64,000 nt of DNA from positions 151,745 to 215,744 of the forward strand of contig NBAY01000072.1 in assembly GCA_002794775.1 (NCBI GenBank), written 5' to 3'. The notes below the pieces were generated by a model. That model worked only from the letters and a program-made list of their open reading frames with translations. It had not been told where the DNA came from and did not search any database. Every line of letters starts with the position of its first letter. The first letter of the stretch is position 1. The translations under genes and the position numbers were made by a program. The stretch is from Porodaedalea pini. Lineage: Eukaryota; Basidiomycota; Agaricomycetes; Hymenochaetales; Hymenochaetaceae. This document shows, in pieces, positions 46,314 to 58,645 of the stretch.

Positions 46314-49000
46314 CTACAGCAGCGAGACGGGAACGTTACAGTGCATAGAGGGAATGCGATTGAAATATCGAACGAAGGTCTCAACGTAGAATGAGATCAA
46401 GGGACAGAAGTCCTTCACACTGGCACCTACGCTCGTGGGGAAGCCAGGCCACACCTTCAGAATGAGGAAAAGGGCCTCGACGGAGCCGTCGTCCAATTGT
46501 TCTCCCCAGTACTCCCTTATCGGCTTCCGTATGTCAGGAATGACAGTGGTCGAGCCGTCGGTGGTGCCGAGATAGATGCGGCTCAATAGAGCATTCCGTT
46601 GCCGATGCTCATCCGTTGTCATGCGTTCGCGCGGCAGGATCAGTTGATCGAGCGCATACAGCTCGTACCGGAATAAAAGCTCAGAAAGTTCCCACTGGAC
46701 TTCCATTCGAAGGACCTTGTTGCGGCCTATGCAGTCCGTTGAGACGGATTTACCACGCCATACCTGCTGCTTAGTTCGATCGAACGGCTCCAAGTGGCGC
46801 TCGACGCCGAACACGACCTTGATGGTCGCCTTGTCGGAAATTCGTTGCCGTTTCGCGGGAGGCAAGTCGCTCGCGTCTGGCGTGTCACGATCATGCGAAG
46901 AGAGAGAGATGTGACTGGCAGCCTGTCTGGACGGACTGGCATCTAGTACCGAAGGCATCCTGTTGTAGATGCGCTCTACGAATGGATCGGCGGTGTTCGG
47001 TGGGAGCGGCGTGGACTTCATGTAGTCGCCGTGCACGATGGTCTTCCAGTCTCGCAGCCTGCGCCATATTGACTTGTCGAAGATGCCGCCTTTGAGGAGC
47101 ATATCAATCAATGTAGGCCATATACGGATGTAGTTGAGATAAAGATCCGCCGTCTTTTCTGCGCTGGGGTGGATGAGCAGGAAAGGTGGAGGGAGTGGGT
47201 AGAGTGCAGCGTGGGTCTTGTTCTGGCCTATGGTGCCGAGTTTCGTCAGACTGCCCAACACGACCTTGTGGTACGAAGGCAGGTCCGGTCGACCATCAAC
47301 TCCGTTCGGTATGTGGAGGATACGAGCGTAGTTAATGTAAGGCTCGCTTTGCGCCTTCTGCTTCCCCTTGTTCTCCGCCTTTTCTTTCTCGGCCCTCTTC
47401 TTGAAGCTCTTCTTCTTCTTTGAAGGTACGTTCACCCGGGACGCTGCGTCAGTGGAAGGGACTGAAGACAAAGGTATTGAAGGAGGAGCCTGAGTGTGTT
47501 TCGTAGCAGACGACGATGACGAAGGATGACTGAAAGCGGGAGCTCCGGGTTGATGATTCTGAAAGCCGTACATTTGCTCGAGGAGCTCGCTGATGTCGTC
47601 TTCCACCATGAACTGACTCCTCGACAGATCTCGCAAATGCGCATCCAGTTGAAAGCTAAAGCCGTCGTGAAGAGGCCTTCCTTTAAATTGGAATAAGCCG
47701 CTTTCAACGTACTTCGACCATGGAACACAATCCCGGACGGCAAAAATTTTTCCATCTAACTGTTCATGCCGACAAATGAACCACACAGGTATACCGATCC
47801 GATAGAGGTGGTTGACGACGGAGGGCTCGGTAGTGAATGCGCCGCGAACAGGCAGGATCTCTGTTTCATAGGATTGCTTCGACTTGATGCGCGGCAGCAC
47901 GACATCGAGGTACGTATGCAGCCCATGCAGTTCGAGAATGGAGCGCTGGATGTCGCGTACAGTGAACAACGTCTGCCGCCAGCTGCTTTTCAGGAGGCGA
48001 AGGCGCTCGACTCCAAACTGGCCCGCTTGCAAGCACCGCCTGTATGTCTTGTCCATTCCGTCGTCGGACCCTTCTTGCCTGCGTATCGAGCCACTAGTTC
48101 GCGTTTTCGCCGCTATCAAGAGCAGTGCGGTTTCCAAATTGTCGATAAGTTCTCGACGCAACCGGCCGACTTGCATCTGCGGTTCGTTGTCGTGCCAGTG
48201 CTCCTTGTTACCATCCTCGTCGAGCAGGAGGACCTCCGTAAAGTCCTCAGACTCTTTGGGATCGTACAAAGGAATGTCTACGACGAGAGAACAAAGGCGC
48301 ACAAAGCTACCCGTGGTGTTATTCACATCGAACGGGATGCAAGCGTGATGGATGGAAGTTTTTGAGAAAAATTGGGGCCATCGGCTGTATTCGTGACCTC
48401 CCCAAAAGCCATCGACATGTTTGAGAACACCAAGTTTCTCATTCACTATCGGGTATTGCGGTACCCAGTTTGCGTTCGGACTCGAGATGACGTTCTTGTT
48501 ATACTGCATATCCGCCAAAACTCGGGCATCTAGGGCTCGTACTGGGTATACACTCTCATCTGCGTGCGAATACTTTAGAATGCATTTCAGAATCAGCAGC
48601 TCGCAAACGTACCGAGATCATGCATCTTTTTCAAAGGTAAGGAATTCTGTTGTTGTCCTTCGCTCCTCGAACGACGCTCATCGCCCCACGAGCCAGGCTC
48701 ATCACCCCACGGGCCAGGCTCATTGCTCCATGAGCCAAGCTCTCCGTCCCACTGGTACGAGCCTTGCTCCTTGCGCCCCGAGCCTTGCTCTTTGCCCCCC
48801 GAGCCTTGCTCTTTGCCCCACAAGCGAAGCTCCCACTGGCCCGAGCCTTGCTCTTTGCCCCCCAAGCCTTGCTCTTTGCCCCCCGAGCCTTGCTCCTTGC
48901 CCCACGAGCCAAGCTCCCACTGGCACGAGTCTTGCTCTTCGCCCCACGAGCTATTCTCGCCATTCGTACCATACCAAGAGTAATCACCTCCGCTTGACAT
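46314..49000 (-). CDS. Uncharacterised protein with Trp/Gly/Glu/Gln repeat N-terminus
   Basis: Two exons: 49000-48613 and 48559-46314, joined through a 53-nt intron (GTACGT donor, GCAG acceptor). ATG 49000 (MSSGGDYSWYG) is chosen because it opens the frame that reads the repeat as GSWGKEQ/GSGGKEQ units and splices in phase. After the intron comes DESVYPVRALDARVLADMQY. The main body of about 740 residues has no known domain; notable segments are GVLKHVDGFWGGHEYSRWPQ, RIGIPVWFICRHEQLDGK, a Lys-rich NLS-like KKKKSFKKRAEKEKAENKGK, PPAKRQRISDK and LRMEVQWELSELLFRYELYA. Proteins of this shape are multicopy in agarics, but I cannot state a function. Intact, no stops. Confidence 0.75.
48670..48960. 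repeat. Coding minisatellite, 21-bp unit
   Basis: Repeats of GAGCCTTGCTCTTTGCCCCC-like units of 21 bp, with variants and a higher-order period of roughly 100 bp marked by AAGC-TCCCACTGG words. Because the unit is a multiple of three, all three minus frames stay open across it. Confidence 0.85.
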
Positions 49001-49009
49001 CTTGAGATA

Positions 49010-50430
49010 GGTCTGTTGCAAGTTACGTGGTCGATGAAGGATTGAAATTTGGAGAACTTCGAGAAAGCCTTGACGTAGGATGAATCAGGATTGGACTGAA
49101 ATGTCTTTGAAAACGTTCGAGCCTTCAGCGCATTCAAATAAGCAACTTTCTATGACACACCTCGCAATTTCAATCTGCCTCTCCGCGGAGAAATCCTTGA
49201 AGTGTTGGGCCCTGAAGACGACGACCTTCAGCTCAGCAAATACGAATTGTAGCCGCTGAGATACACAAGACGGTTTGCTACTGCAGACCGTCGATGATAT
49301 GTCCACGAGTATGCACTAGGCTGACTCTTAGGGACTTTGTGATGGTCGGGTGGGTTCTTCGGGCGGTGGTAACGGGTTGATTGATGGTGGGAGGCAACTT
49401 GAAGTCGACGACGAGAGCGGCAGCGGCGATGATCGACTTCGGACCGAGTCGTCACGTGCCGGAGTACGTGGGAACGCACACGCGACTCGCTCCCAACTAG
49501 GCTCAGGCCCCACTGCCGCAAGCCTGACTCTCACATCGATGTCTCCCTCCCCCCTATCTCATTCTCCGCGACTGTAGCCCTTCGACCGTCCTCAATGTTT
49601 TACTTGACCACGACCAAGCACACGCTCAACGGCCAGATTACGAGTAGTAGGTGCGATCATGCTACCTTGCTAGACTGAGCTTGCGAAACGGCACGGACCA
49701 CCGCTCAGGTTTGGTAAGTAATTGTTTCCTTTTCTTTCTGCATAGTCAATAACTCATGGGCTTTGTTACTTGCGTGAGCATCTGCGTACCGCTCGAACGA
49801 CCGACACACCAAGGATCAGCGACACATCGGGGATCAGCGATGTTATCCTCCAGTGGATCGTTTTCCCATCCGTTGACAACGAGTCAACACGGCCAGATAA
49901 TGATCGCAAAGACTTTCGTGGATTCGAGAACGAGACACTCGCAAAGCTCCTGGCCCCCGCAGAGGTTCAGCCGCTCACTCCGGAGTAAGTACTTTGAGAT
50001 AATCCTCCAGTGGATCGTTTTCCCATCCGTTGATACGAGTCGACAACAGCAGCTGTCGTAGCAAGCCATGATATGGACTTCGTGCATTACCCAACAAGTT
50101 TGAGCACTAGAACTCAAGAAAGAGGTCCGTATACTAAAACATATCATATTGCTTTACCAGCTGACCATCGACAGCCAGATCAAGCAAATACTGGGATCTG
50201 AGCTTTCTGGGATCAGGACGGGATTTTTCGCCGTCTCGAGCCTTTTTTCCCCTTGTCTTTTGACAAGTGCTCCCAGGCTCGATAGCAACCGCTGTCATAG
50301 TATAGCCAACCCTGCCGTCGTCGCCAGCCTAGTGCATGCGATAGGTGGGGTGGAGTATGCAGTACCGCAAACTATAGTTAGCGGTGCTGTTTTTTGATAG
50401 GGTGAAGGACGCGCATCGAACATACATCGT
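49010..50430. other. Intergenic with a short direct repeat, no gene seen
   Basis: A segment of about 34 bp (ATCCTCCAGTGGATCGTTTT and CCCATCCGTTGA) occurs at 49845-49879 and 50002-50036. The remainder has only short frames. Confidence 0.5.
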
Positions 50431-50801
50431 CATGTCAGGCGAGATATTACGATTGATTCAAAAAGAGGTGCGTACTATTCTCTCTTCTGTCTTTCTACGT
50501 GCAGCTCGCTGACATCTCCATACTTTGCGGTAGCTTTATTGGTCGACGCCGGCCGACGGAGCCGCGAGCGAAATCACGGACATTATATCTCGGTAGCGTG
50601 GCTGGCCAGGGACTTGCCGGTCGCATATGTCAAGGAATCATCATTTGGAACCCTCGGGCGTGCACATTGCAGATCTATCGGCTGCATAATAGGAATGGAA
50701 TGATTAGGCGGTCGCGCACTGTAGAGATAAATGCACCCTTATCTGGTCCCAAAGCATTCTCCGTGTCCCTTTCCCTCGCTCGTTCTGCACCGTCCAAAAA
50801 A

Positions 50802-53800
50802 ATGACGTACAGTTGTAGTGGTCCTGGGTGCCCGCGTACGTCCATGGGAATGAATGGCCTCGGTCGTCATGAAGCTGCTTGTCTTTACGTTCAGGCTGAA
50901 GCGAAGCGAGTATTGCTTGATGCGAAGGAGATACGAAAGAAAGCCAAGAAGGTGAAGCTCTCGCATGGAGTACGTGTTGTCTTGCTTCTCTTCACTTAAG
51001 TCTAGATTACTCAATTTTTTTTAAAATGTAGTCGGCCTCCTTCGCTGAGACTTATGACGATACGGGTGCGGCGCCCGACTTCGGCCCTGACCTCGATCCC
51101 ACTGAAAGTGCGCCCAGCCATCCTCTTGCTGTGCCTGACCCACCGACTCTATCGGCGGCCGGCCGCGTTGTACGCCGACGTGTACTTCCTGCCCGTTATC
51201 GGGACGCGTTACCTGATGTTCCTACCAGTGCAGCCGTGATTCAAGCAAACTCTAGCACGGAAGAAACAGCAGCCAATTCGGGAGACCCAGAGGCTGTGGA
51301 TGATACTCCTTCCCGCCTATTCCAATCTGAACGCAACAAGTTTGGATTGTGTAAGGTCTTCAGACGTATCTCTTGTCCGGAAGCCCCCGCTGTAGGAAAC
51401 GTGTATGATAGGGAGCCCTCGCCTGCGGATCGAGGCGCGCAAGGAAATCCGTTTGCCCCGCATCCGAATTTATCCTCATTTCTTTTCAACCAATGGTTTT
51501 GGTCGGGGTCCCTTACTAAAACACTTGAGGACGCAGAACGGCTTCAAGCTCTAATAGGCTCGGATGACTTCATCGCGAAAGACGTTCTCGAAATGAATAT
51601 ACGGAAGGTCACCAAGCAGCTTTGAAACAGCTCTCTAGACGAGTTTTTTGACCCCCGTGATGGTTGGATGCAAAGTGGTCTGAAGATACGCGTGCCGCTT
51701 GGACACTTGCATCCTGAAGCACCGAGTTGCCTTGATTTCGAAATTAACGAGTTCCTTCATCGACCGTTGGTCGCTGTCATTCGGTTCGTGTTCGAGAGCG
51801 AAGAGAAGAGCGCAGGTTTTTGTTACGAGCCTTACGAGCTTAGGATTCAGTCACCGCATGGAGGCGAGGAGCAGACAGTCCATGGGGAATTATATTGGTC
51901 GAAGAAGTTTCGTGACGCACACGAGGAAGTGCAACGTCTCCCCTGGGACTCTGGCGACGATCTTCCAAGAGCCGTCGTTGCAATGCAGCTATGGTCGGAT
52001 GGAATGTCGGCCGCAAAGTTTGGCAGCGCAAAACTCTGGCCCGCGTATCTCCAGTTTGGCAACCAGTCGAAGTACGAGCGAAGAAAGTCTGGAGCATGTC
52101 ATCATATTGCTCATATACCTTCCGTAAGCGAGTTGTCTCTTGAAGATTGGACTTTTCATCTCATTATTTCGTTCGTAGCTTCCAGGTGATTTCAATGACT
52201 TCGTTCAACATCATGCACAGGGAAATCCGGCGTCGAACGCACTTCAGACACATTGCCGGCGAGAAGTAATGCACAGCGTATGGAAAACTATGCTGGACGA
52301 CGAATTTCTTCATGCGTGGAAACACGGCATGGTCGTCCGCTGCGGCGATGGGGTGACACGACGTTTGTATCCTCGCATCTTCACTTACTCTGCGGATTAC
52401 CCTGAAAAGTACGTATCGTTCGATTCATACGGATGACAAACTAAGTATTCTTGCAGAGTTCTGCTTGCGACAATGAAGCACTTAGGAAAGTGCCCGTGCC
52501 CCCATTGTCTCGTGGAGAGTGGTGCAATATCGTCTTTGGGTAAACACGCAGACTCTCGAACCCGAATCAAGCGTGCTCGAGTTGACGATACATGGCGCCG
52601 TCGTAAAGTAGAAGTCGCTCGGGACATCATCTATAATAAACGTCGGCATGTTGCAAATGCAAGTGTCGGTCGGCTTTTAGACGTGCAATCGCTCACGCCT
52701 GTTGAAGTGAGTTCGCTCGGTTCGATATGGAGGTCTTACAGACTCTGACGCGTCTCTAGAATGCTTTTTCTGCAAGGTTGGGTCCCCTCGGTTTCGATTA
52801 CCATTCCATGCTCGTGGTTGATGTCATGCACGAGTGGGAGGTCGGCGTATGGCGGCAGATTTTCACTCATCTCGTTCGCATTCTTGATACTTTCACATAC
52901 GCTCGATTGAACAAGGTGCATGAGCTAGACAGAAGGTTAGTGCTTGTTGACGAAATGTTAAATGGAAGGCTCTTCTCATGACTCAGTAGGGTCCGATGTA
53001 TACCTCCTTTTTCGGATGCGATATGAACATACAAAGGAAACATATCAGAGATGAAACAAATGACCGCGTACAGCTTCGAAGACCTTTTACAGGTGAGCAA
53101 GCAAAGGCAGAAACAAAAACAGTAGCTTAACATCTCCCCGCATAGTGTGCATTACCAGTGTTTGAGGGACTTCTACCAGAACCTCACGAGTCCATCGTTC
53201 GTGAACTCCTATATCGCGCGGCAACCGTCCATGCACTCGCAAAGCTCCATATGCACACTGATGCTACAGTCGCAGCGTTGGACAGTGAAACGAAGCGATT
53301 CGGTACTGCGCTGCGAAGCTTCAATGACAAGACATGTTCTGCCTTCATGACCGACGAACTTCCATCGGAATCCCAGAAGCGACTGCGCAGATCGCGCCGC
53401 AAGACGACGGGAGGTGATACCAATACCGCAGACTTGATACGTCCCACAGTGAAGAAGTCCTTCAATATAAATACGTCCAAGATTCATGCCCTTGGGGACT
53501 ACGCACATCACGTTCTCATGTTCGGGACGTCCGACTCGTATAGCACTTCCATTGTCAGACACTTCTCTTCATTTTCGAGACCCAACATTTACTCACTTCG
53601 CAACGTCAGGGTGAAACTGAGCACAAACAGTCGAGACAAAATTACTTAAGAATGAACCACGTGAACTTTGTTCGACAAGTGACAGAAATTCAACGCATCC
53701 AGTCTAATCTTGCTCACATGGCGGAAAAGTTCAACAAGTCTGCGCCCAAAATTCCACTGGACGCCATCGACGACGGTTTAGATGACGATAACGTGCGCTA

Positions 53801-54910
53801 CTGCATAGCAGCGAGGGGAATGACGGATACCATTAGATCATGGTTGCGTCGGAACGATTACGATCCCGCATTGATTGTAAGATTGCTGTTTTTCAGAATA
53901 ACATATGACTGACATTTGCTCAGGATTTTGAAGAATTATTATTAAATCACATTTTTGCTCGGTTGAAGAACTTTGATTGTGATGATGATGAACTTCAGTT
54001 CTCGACTGTTGATCAAGAGGACGTCATCATTAAAGACGATAAGATGTACGAGCACAAACGTCTACGCATCAACTACACGACGTATGATATGCAGCGGGAA
54101 CATGATTCTATTAATCCTACCTCCATTACTTCAGACGTCATGCTTCTATCGAGGGACTCGGATGCTGTCTCAAAGTCTATATCGCCGTTCTGGTACGCTC
54201 GAGTGATTGGGATATATCATGTTGATGCGCGGCTCAGGAGCAATGGAGACACGGCACCGAGTCGTTTGGATTTCCTGTGGGTTCGTTGGTTCGGCCGAGC
54301 CGTGGAAGATAGGTTTGGCGATGATGCCTGTCAATTGGAACGCGTAAGATTCGTTACAAGGGAAGACGAGTCCCCGCCGTTCGGTTTTGTAGATCCAGCT
54401 GCCGTCGTTCGCGCTGCCCATTTAATTCCCGCATTCCATTACGGACGCACAGATGCGCTCCTGTCTCCATCTTATCTAGCTCGAATCAAAGAACCGAACG
54501 ATATTATAACAGACTGGGAATCGTTCTACGTGAATAAGTAGGTCACAATTGCCTTATCTCCCATTGGACTGAAACTGATAGATGTACAGATTTGCCGACC
54601 GTGATTTATTCATGCATCACCGAGGCGGTGGAGTAGGCCACACCACAGCACACAATGCCGAGAACGCGAACCACGTACCAGCAGACTTGTTATAGCAAGC
54701 TGGGCGTACACCGCTCTGATGAAGAAGATGACGAGATGGACGTTGAACCTGCAGAAGAAGTTGAGACTTTGCTCGAGCGCATTCAAAGCGAAATGGGAGA
54801 TGACGGACACGATAGTGAAGGCGGAGATGAGGAAACGGAAGACTCTGAGTCTGAAGGATCGGTACTGGACAATGAATCTGCCGATGAGGAGATGCCAGTC
54901 CAAAATTAAT
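50802..54910 (+). pseudogene. Plavaka-type (CACTA superfamily) transposase, decayed
   Basis: Starts MTYSCSGPGCPRTSMGMNGL with an N-terminal C2H2-like finger. After an intron come a Pro-rich linker and GLCKVFRRISCPEAPAVG. The catalytic part includes AKFGSAKLWPAYLQFGNQSK, ACHHIAHIPSV, CPHCLVESG, and the family hallmark DYHSMLVVDVMHEWEVGVWR, then CALPVFEGLLPEPH. Seven or more introns of 50-70 nt. TGA codons break the frame at 51623-51625 (QL*NSSLDEFF) and near 53024 (FSDAI*TYKGN); CGA is a likely ancestor for both. At the 3' end the frame closes at 54693, whereas a +1 frame gives an acidic tail (SDEEDDEMDVEPAEEVE) to 54909, so a frameshift there is likely. No CACTA ends were found. Confidence 0.85.
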
Positions 54911-54931
54911 CGGGCACTCTGTCTCCTTGAG

Positions 54932-54990
54932 TAGTCCGAGGTGCCGTCATGATTGGCAGACGAAGGAAGGTGTGGATTATACTCTTGATG
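54932..54990 (+). repeat. Direct repeat, copy 1
   Basis: About 59 bp starting TAGTCCGAGGTGCCG, again at 55246 with 5 or so mismatches. Lies just after the Plavaka gene and may belong to its subterminal region. Confidence 0.7.
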
Positions 54991-55245
54991 AGGAGCCATT
55001 GTGATGAGTTGGCATCTGTGACACTAGAAGAAGGCGAGCAGAGCAGGCTGTCGTTTCGTGAGATTCGGGGAAGCAACGACATGGCAAGGCCTGCGCCAAC
55101 GGGACTGGGTGCGCGAGCCTGAGACTGAACCTGCGCGGGCTAGCTGCATGCAGAGATCGCAGCCGGTGAGATGACGGATGCATAAGCCAATGACGGATGG
55201 CTGGAGCCGATGGAGTAGTACTCAGAACGAGAATCGTAACTTGAA

Positions 55246-55304
55246 TAGTCCGAGGTGCCGTTATGATTGGCAGATGAAGGAGGGTGTGGATTATACTCTT
55301 CGAG
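55246..55304 (+). repeat. Direct repeat, copy 2
   Basis: Matches 54932-54990 (TAGTCCGAGGTGCCGTTATG, GATTATACTCTT). Confidence 0.7.
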
Positions 55305-55309
55305 CGAGA

Positions 55310-57558
55310 TGTTGCCTGAGCCGCTTCGCGATAGTCTGAGGGAATGTCTGACGGCTGTCAGACGGCTGATGCCTGTGCGAATTTACCAACGAGTTCGAAT
55401 GAATACTTCGAGGAGGCTTGATTGTAGAAAGGACTTCGAGCAGGCAGTCATCGTTTCATATGCTGAGGCAGACTCTGAGCTGACGGTGAAGAGTAGTTTC
55501 GGAATGTAGGAAGTTGAACGCGTCTGGCTGCTCGATGATGAGCGAATTGCAGCAGGTAAGGGTCGAAGCCTGCAAGAGATGAGTCGAGTTCGGACTTGAA
55601 GAGATCGGGGTGAGGTGCGAGGATGTCAGACGGGCTCGTGAAAGATGAAAAGTCGATTCGCTAGGACTCCGACGATAAGCTAACAATCGGAGTCGAAGGT
55701 TCCTTTGTTGTACAAGATCGTAAACTACTTTCTTTTCAAGTTCACGCCGTGCCCCCACCTTGCCAACTCGTCAACGTACTTCTTGAGTGACAATGATGAG
55801 AATCCTCTCATTATCTATAGTCACGTTGTAGCGCTCGATTCGCGCTTAGGCGTCAGCCGTCCCAGCATACCACCCGCTTTATTTATTATTATATACAGAT
55901 ACAAACCCCATAAACACAGTCAAGCACTTCGTTTCATCACTGTCTATCTTACACTTCGCATTTCACACGCTCGAATGGTCACACTCAGCCATTCGAGCGT
56001 CAATATACGTTCGAATCTTTCATATGATCCATTAGTAACCTCATACATACGTTCAAATACTTTCATACACCCATTCGAACACTCATACCACGTCCTATTC
56101 ACACTCAAACGCTTCATTTCCTTTATATTCATTCTGTATCCCACTATATGCGTGCTCGAGCACTCTTTCCACTTCGTATCCACTCGTTCGAACGCTTATA
56201 GCGCAGCCGAATTACGCGGTTGGGCTCAGGGAACGCATCGGGTTCCACCATGGGTCGCTCGAACGATTCCCGGGCCGTCGATGTTGAATGTATCACGCTC
56301 GAACGACCGGATTCCGTCGTTCGCCACATTCTCCATGGGGCTCGAGCGTTATTTATCATTGTCTATCACTTCCAGGGTGCGCATTCGTCGCCATCACGCC
56401 CGAGGAACATTCGAGGACGTTCGAATGGAGTTGTTGGATGCACACATGATAAGTTTCTCGGGTTTCATTGGTCTTTTTATTGATGTCGAACCATTATTCC
56501 CCTTCGAGTTCGTGATTCATCATGTTCTCGAGTCATTCCATCCATAACATATGACTATTCTGACTCGAATACGCACCGCACGCACTCCCCTACCTCCGTA
56601 TGTACGTTTGACGTCAGTACCGAGCTCATTTCGCCTAGAGTATAAATAGTGCACACCTTTTGTACTCATTCTGTAGAGGGAATACACCCCCAGTTCGCCG
56701 CACAGTACACCTTTCGAGTCTCATAAGTCATTCCCGTCTTCAGTTCATCTCTGCTCTGCCTTAGCGAGCTTCGCCAACCGCTCGAATAGTGCGTTCGGTT
56801 CACCACATACGCTCAAAACCGATATTCCAGAGCTCCGAGCACCCGACAAGCCCAACAGGGTATTATACCTGCATACTTCCGTCACCCCACACGTTCGCCG
56901 CCTACTAAGAAGTCGCTCGATCGCTTCGGGGTACGCTCGAACGCCTTCGAGCATCTCTTCGAGCGCGTTCGAATGCTCGACGAACACCATCCAGGGGTTC
57001 GGACCATCCAAAACAGGCTGACACGGCCCCACACCTTCCTCAACTTCAGACGTCAATCATTATAGTTATAGGGTCTGCGTTGGGAGCTCGATTCTGACAG
57101 AATCGAGCGCTTTGACAAGGTTTCTGAACCAGAAGAGCCACTGTCTCGAGCGTTCGATCACTCCGTTTCTATTTGGTCGTCCCTCCTTGACTATCGAGTC
57201 ACCGCAGTCTCCCTTGGGAAGAATATAGATTCGCCCTCGAGTCGACCGTTCGGTCTACAAAAGAGTCTGCATCGCGATAGCGTTTCAGTCGAACGGTGGA
57301 CGATTTTGTGACAGTCGGACGCACCATTCAAAACTTGATTCTCATTTTCTTTCCTCCAGGATTTCCCTTTTTTTCGATTCGAGGTGGCGGTACCTGTGCA
57401 AGTATGTGGATGGTGAGAACTGTTGTACAGATGCAAGGGCAAGCTTGAATACTGACTATACGATTTTGATCGGCCGGCTGCGCGTGATCGGGCTTCGTGT
57501 CCACCTTCTTCTGTACTTGTGTCGGTAAGGTGATCTTGCCCATGTGTAAATCGAGCGT
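55310..57558. other. Region rich in TTCGA words, possible old LTR; no gene called
   Basis: From about 55830 to 57180 the words TTCGAAC, TTCGAGC and TTCGAATG recur on both strands. A TATA-like GAGTATAAATAG at 56637 is followed by a GTAGAGGGAATACACCCCCAG stretch, as in fungal LTR promoters. An open frame at 55705-56547 (280 codons) has no recognisable motif and is probably chance. I could not find matching LTR ends. Confidence 0.35.
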
Positions 57559-58475
57559 TGTAGAGTTCTGACGAGTGGCCAACCACTGCAGATCCCTCTA
57601 GAGGCCATCGGTTGCACATTCCGACAGGTATTGATGCGTACCGGACTCAGAAGGATTGGCGCGACGTGTACCGGACCCAGAAGGATTTGCCCGACGCGTA
57701 CCGGACACAGGATGATTCGCCCGACATCACATCAGTGGATCGCTAGGAAGATCCCCCTGGCAATTCGGGACGTACCGGAAAGCTTATGTCATTGGAGTCA
57801 GTTGGGACACGTACCGGAGATCTGCCCGATGATGGATGATGACTCACCAATTGGAGGATCTCAGTTCCGGTGGAGCTGCGATATGACCGGATGATGGACT
57901 GAAGCAAATGGGGAAGTTGTCACATGGACAGGTTTTCTTTTGATTTTCTATGTTTCTCTTACATTCCAAATGTTTTCTCTCCGACGCTCTATGTTTCATC
58001 CGGTATGCACATTATACTCACTTTGGAATAATTTTCCTGTAGATAGATCTCTTGCACCTTGTATTTAGGGACTTCCCTGTCGTAGGTAGCAGGGGAGGGA
58101 AAAAACTACCGCAGAGTTCCCCTCAGATAGGGCAGCTTCCGTGCGTGCAGTTAGTCTCTGCAACAGTTAGTTTCATGGCAACCTCGCCTTCAGTCTCATC
58201 TCTTGTCTCGTTCTTGTTCTTGTCTCTGCTATCACTATTGTCTCGTACCAGATTTGATATCTCACTCGTTCCGGCTCTGCACCGACACTCACATCGGGTC
58301 CAGAGCACCTTACAGTATTGACGCGTACCGACACGTACCGATGCATACCGACACGTACCGACGTGTACCGGGTTTTTCCCGTGCTCATACCGAGCATATA
58401 TTTACTGCAAAACTCAACGGAAACACGTCCCCAAATGAACTACCGATCCTAAACAACCCATACACAGGATCTACA
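57559..58475 (+). repeat. 5' LTR (917 bp)
   Basis: TGTAGAG...ATCTACA. Its downstream half has a short tandem array of CGTACCGACA-type units (58321-58370). Confidence 0.9.
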
Positions 58476-58645
58476 AGTGGAGCCCACTGCGGGGGGGGGG
58501 GGCAACCGTGTTGTATTCATTTGATTACCAACAGGACTCACCTCGCTATCAATTTTGTCAAGGAGCATAGTCTCCAATTTTAGAAACCGACTCTTCTGCG
58601 TACCGGAATAGTGGTGGTCAAAGCCCCGGTACACCTAGCACAACC

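Noticed and set aside
48631..49137. Lys/Ser/Ala/Arg-repeat frame across the minisatellite
   Set aside because: It is a phase-shifted reading of the 21-bp array. Only the GSWGKEQ frame splices in phase with the downstream body.
55705..56547. 280-codon open frame as a gene
   Set aside because: No domain, composition dominated by the TTCGA words, and it crosses an LTR-like promoter region.
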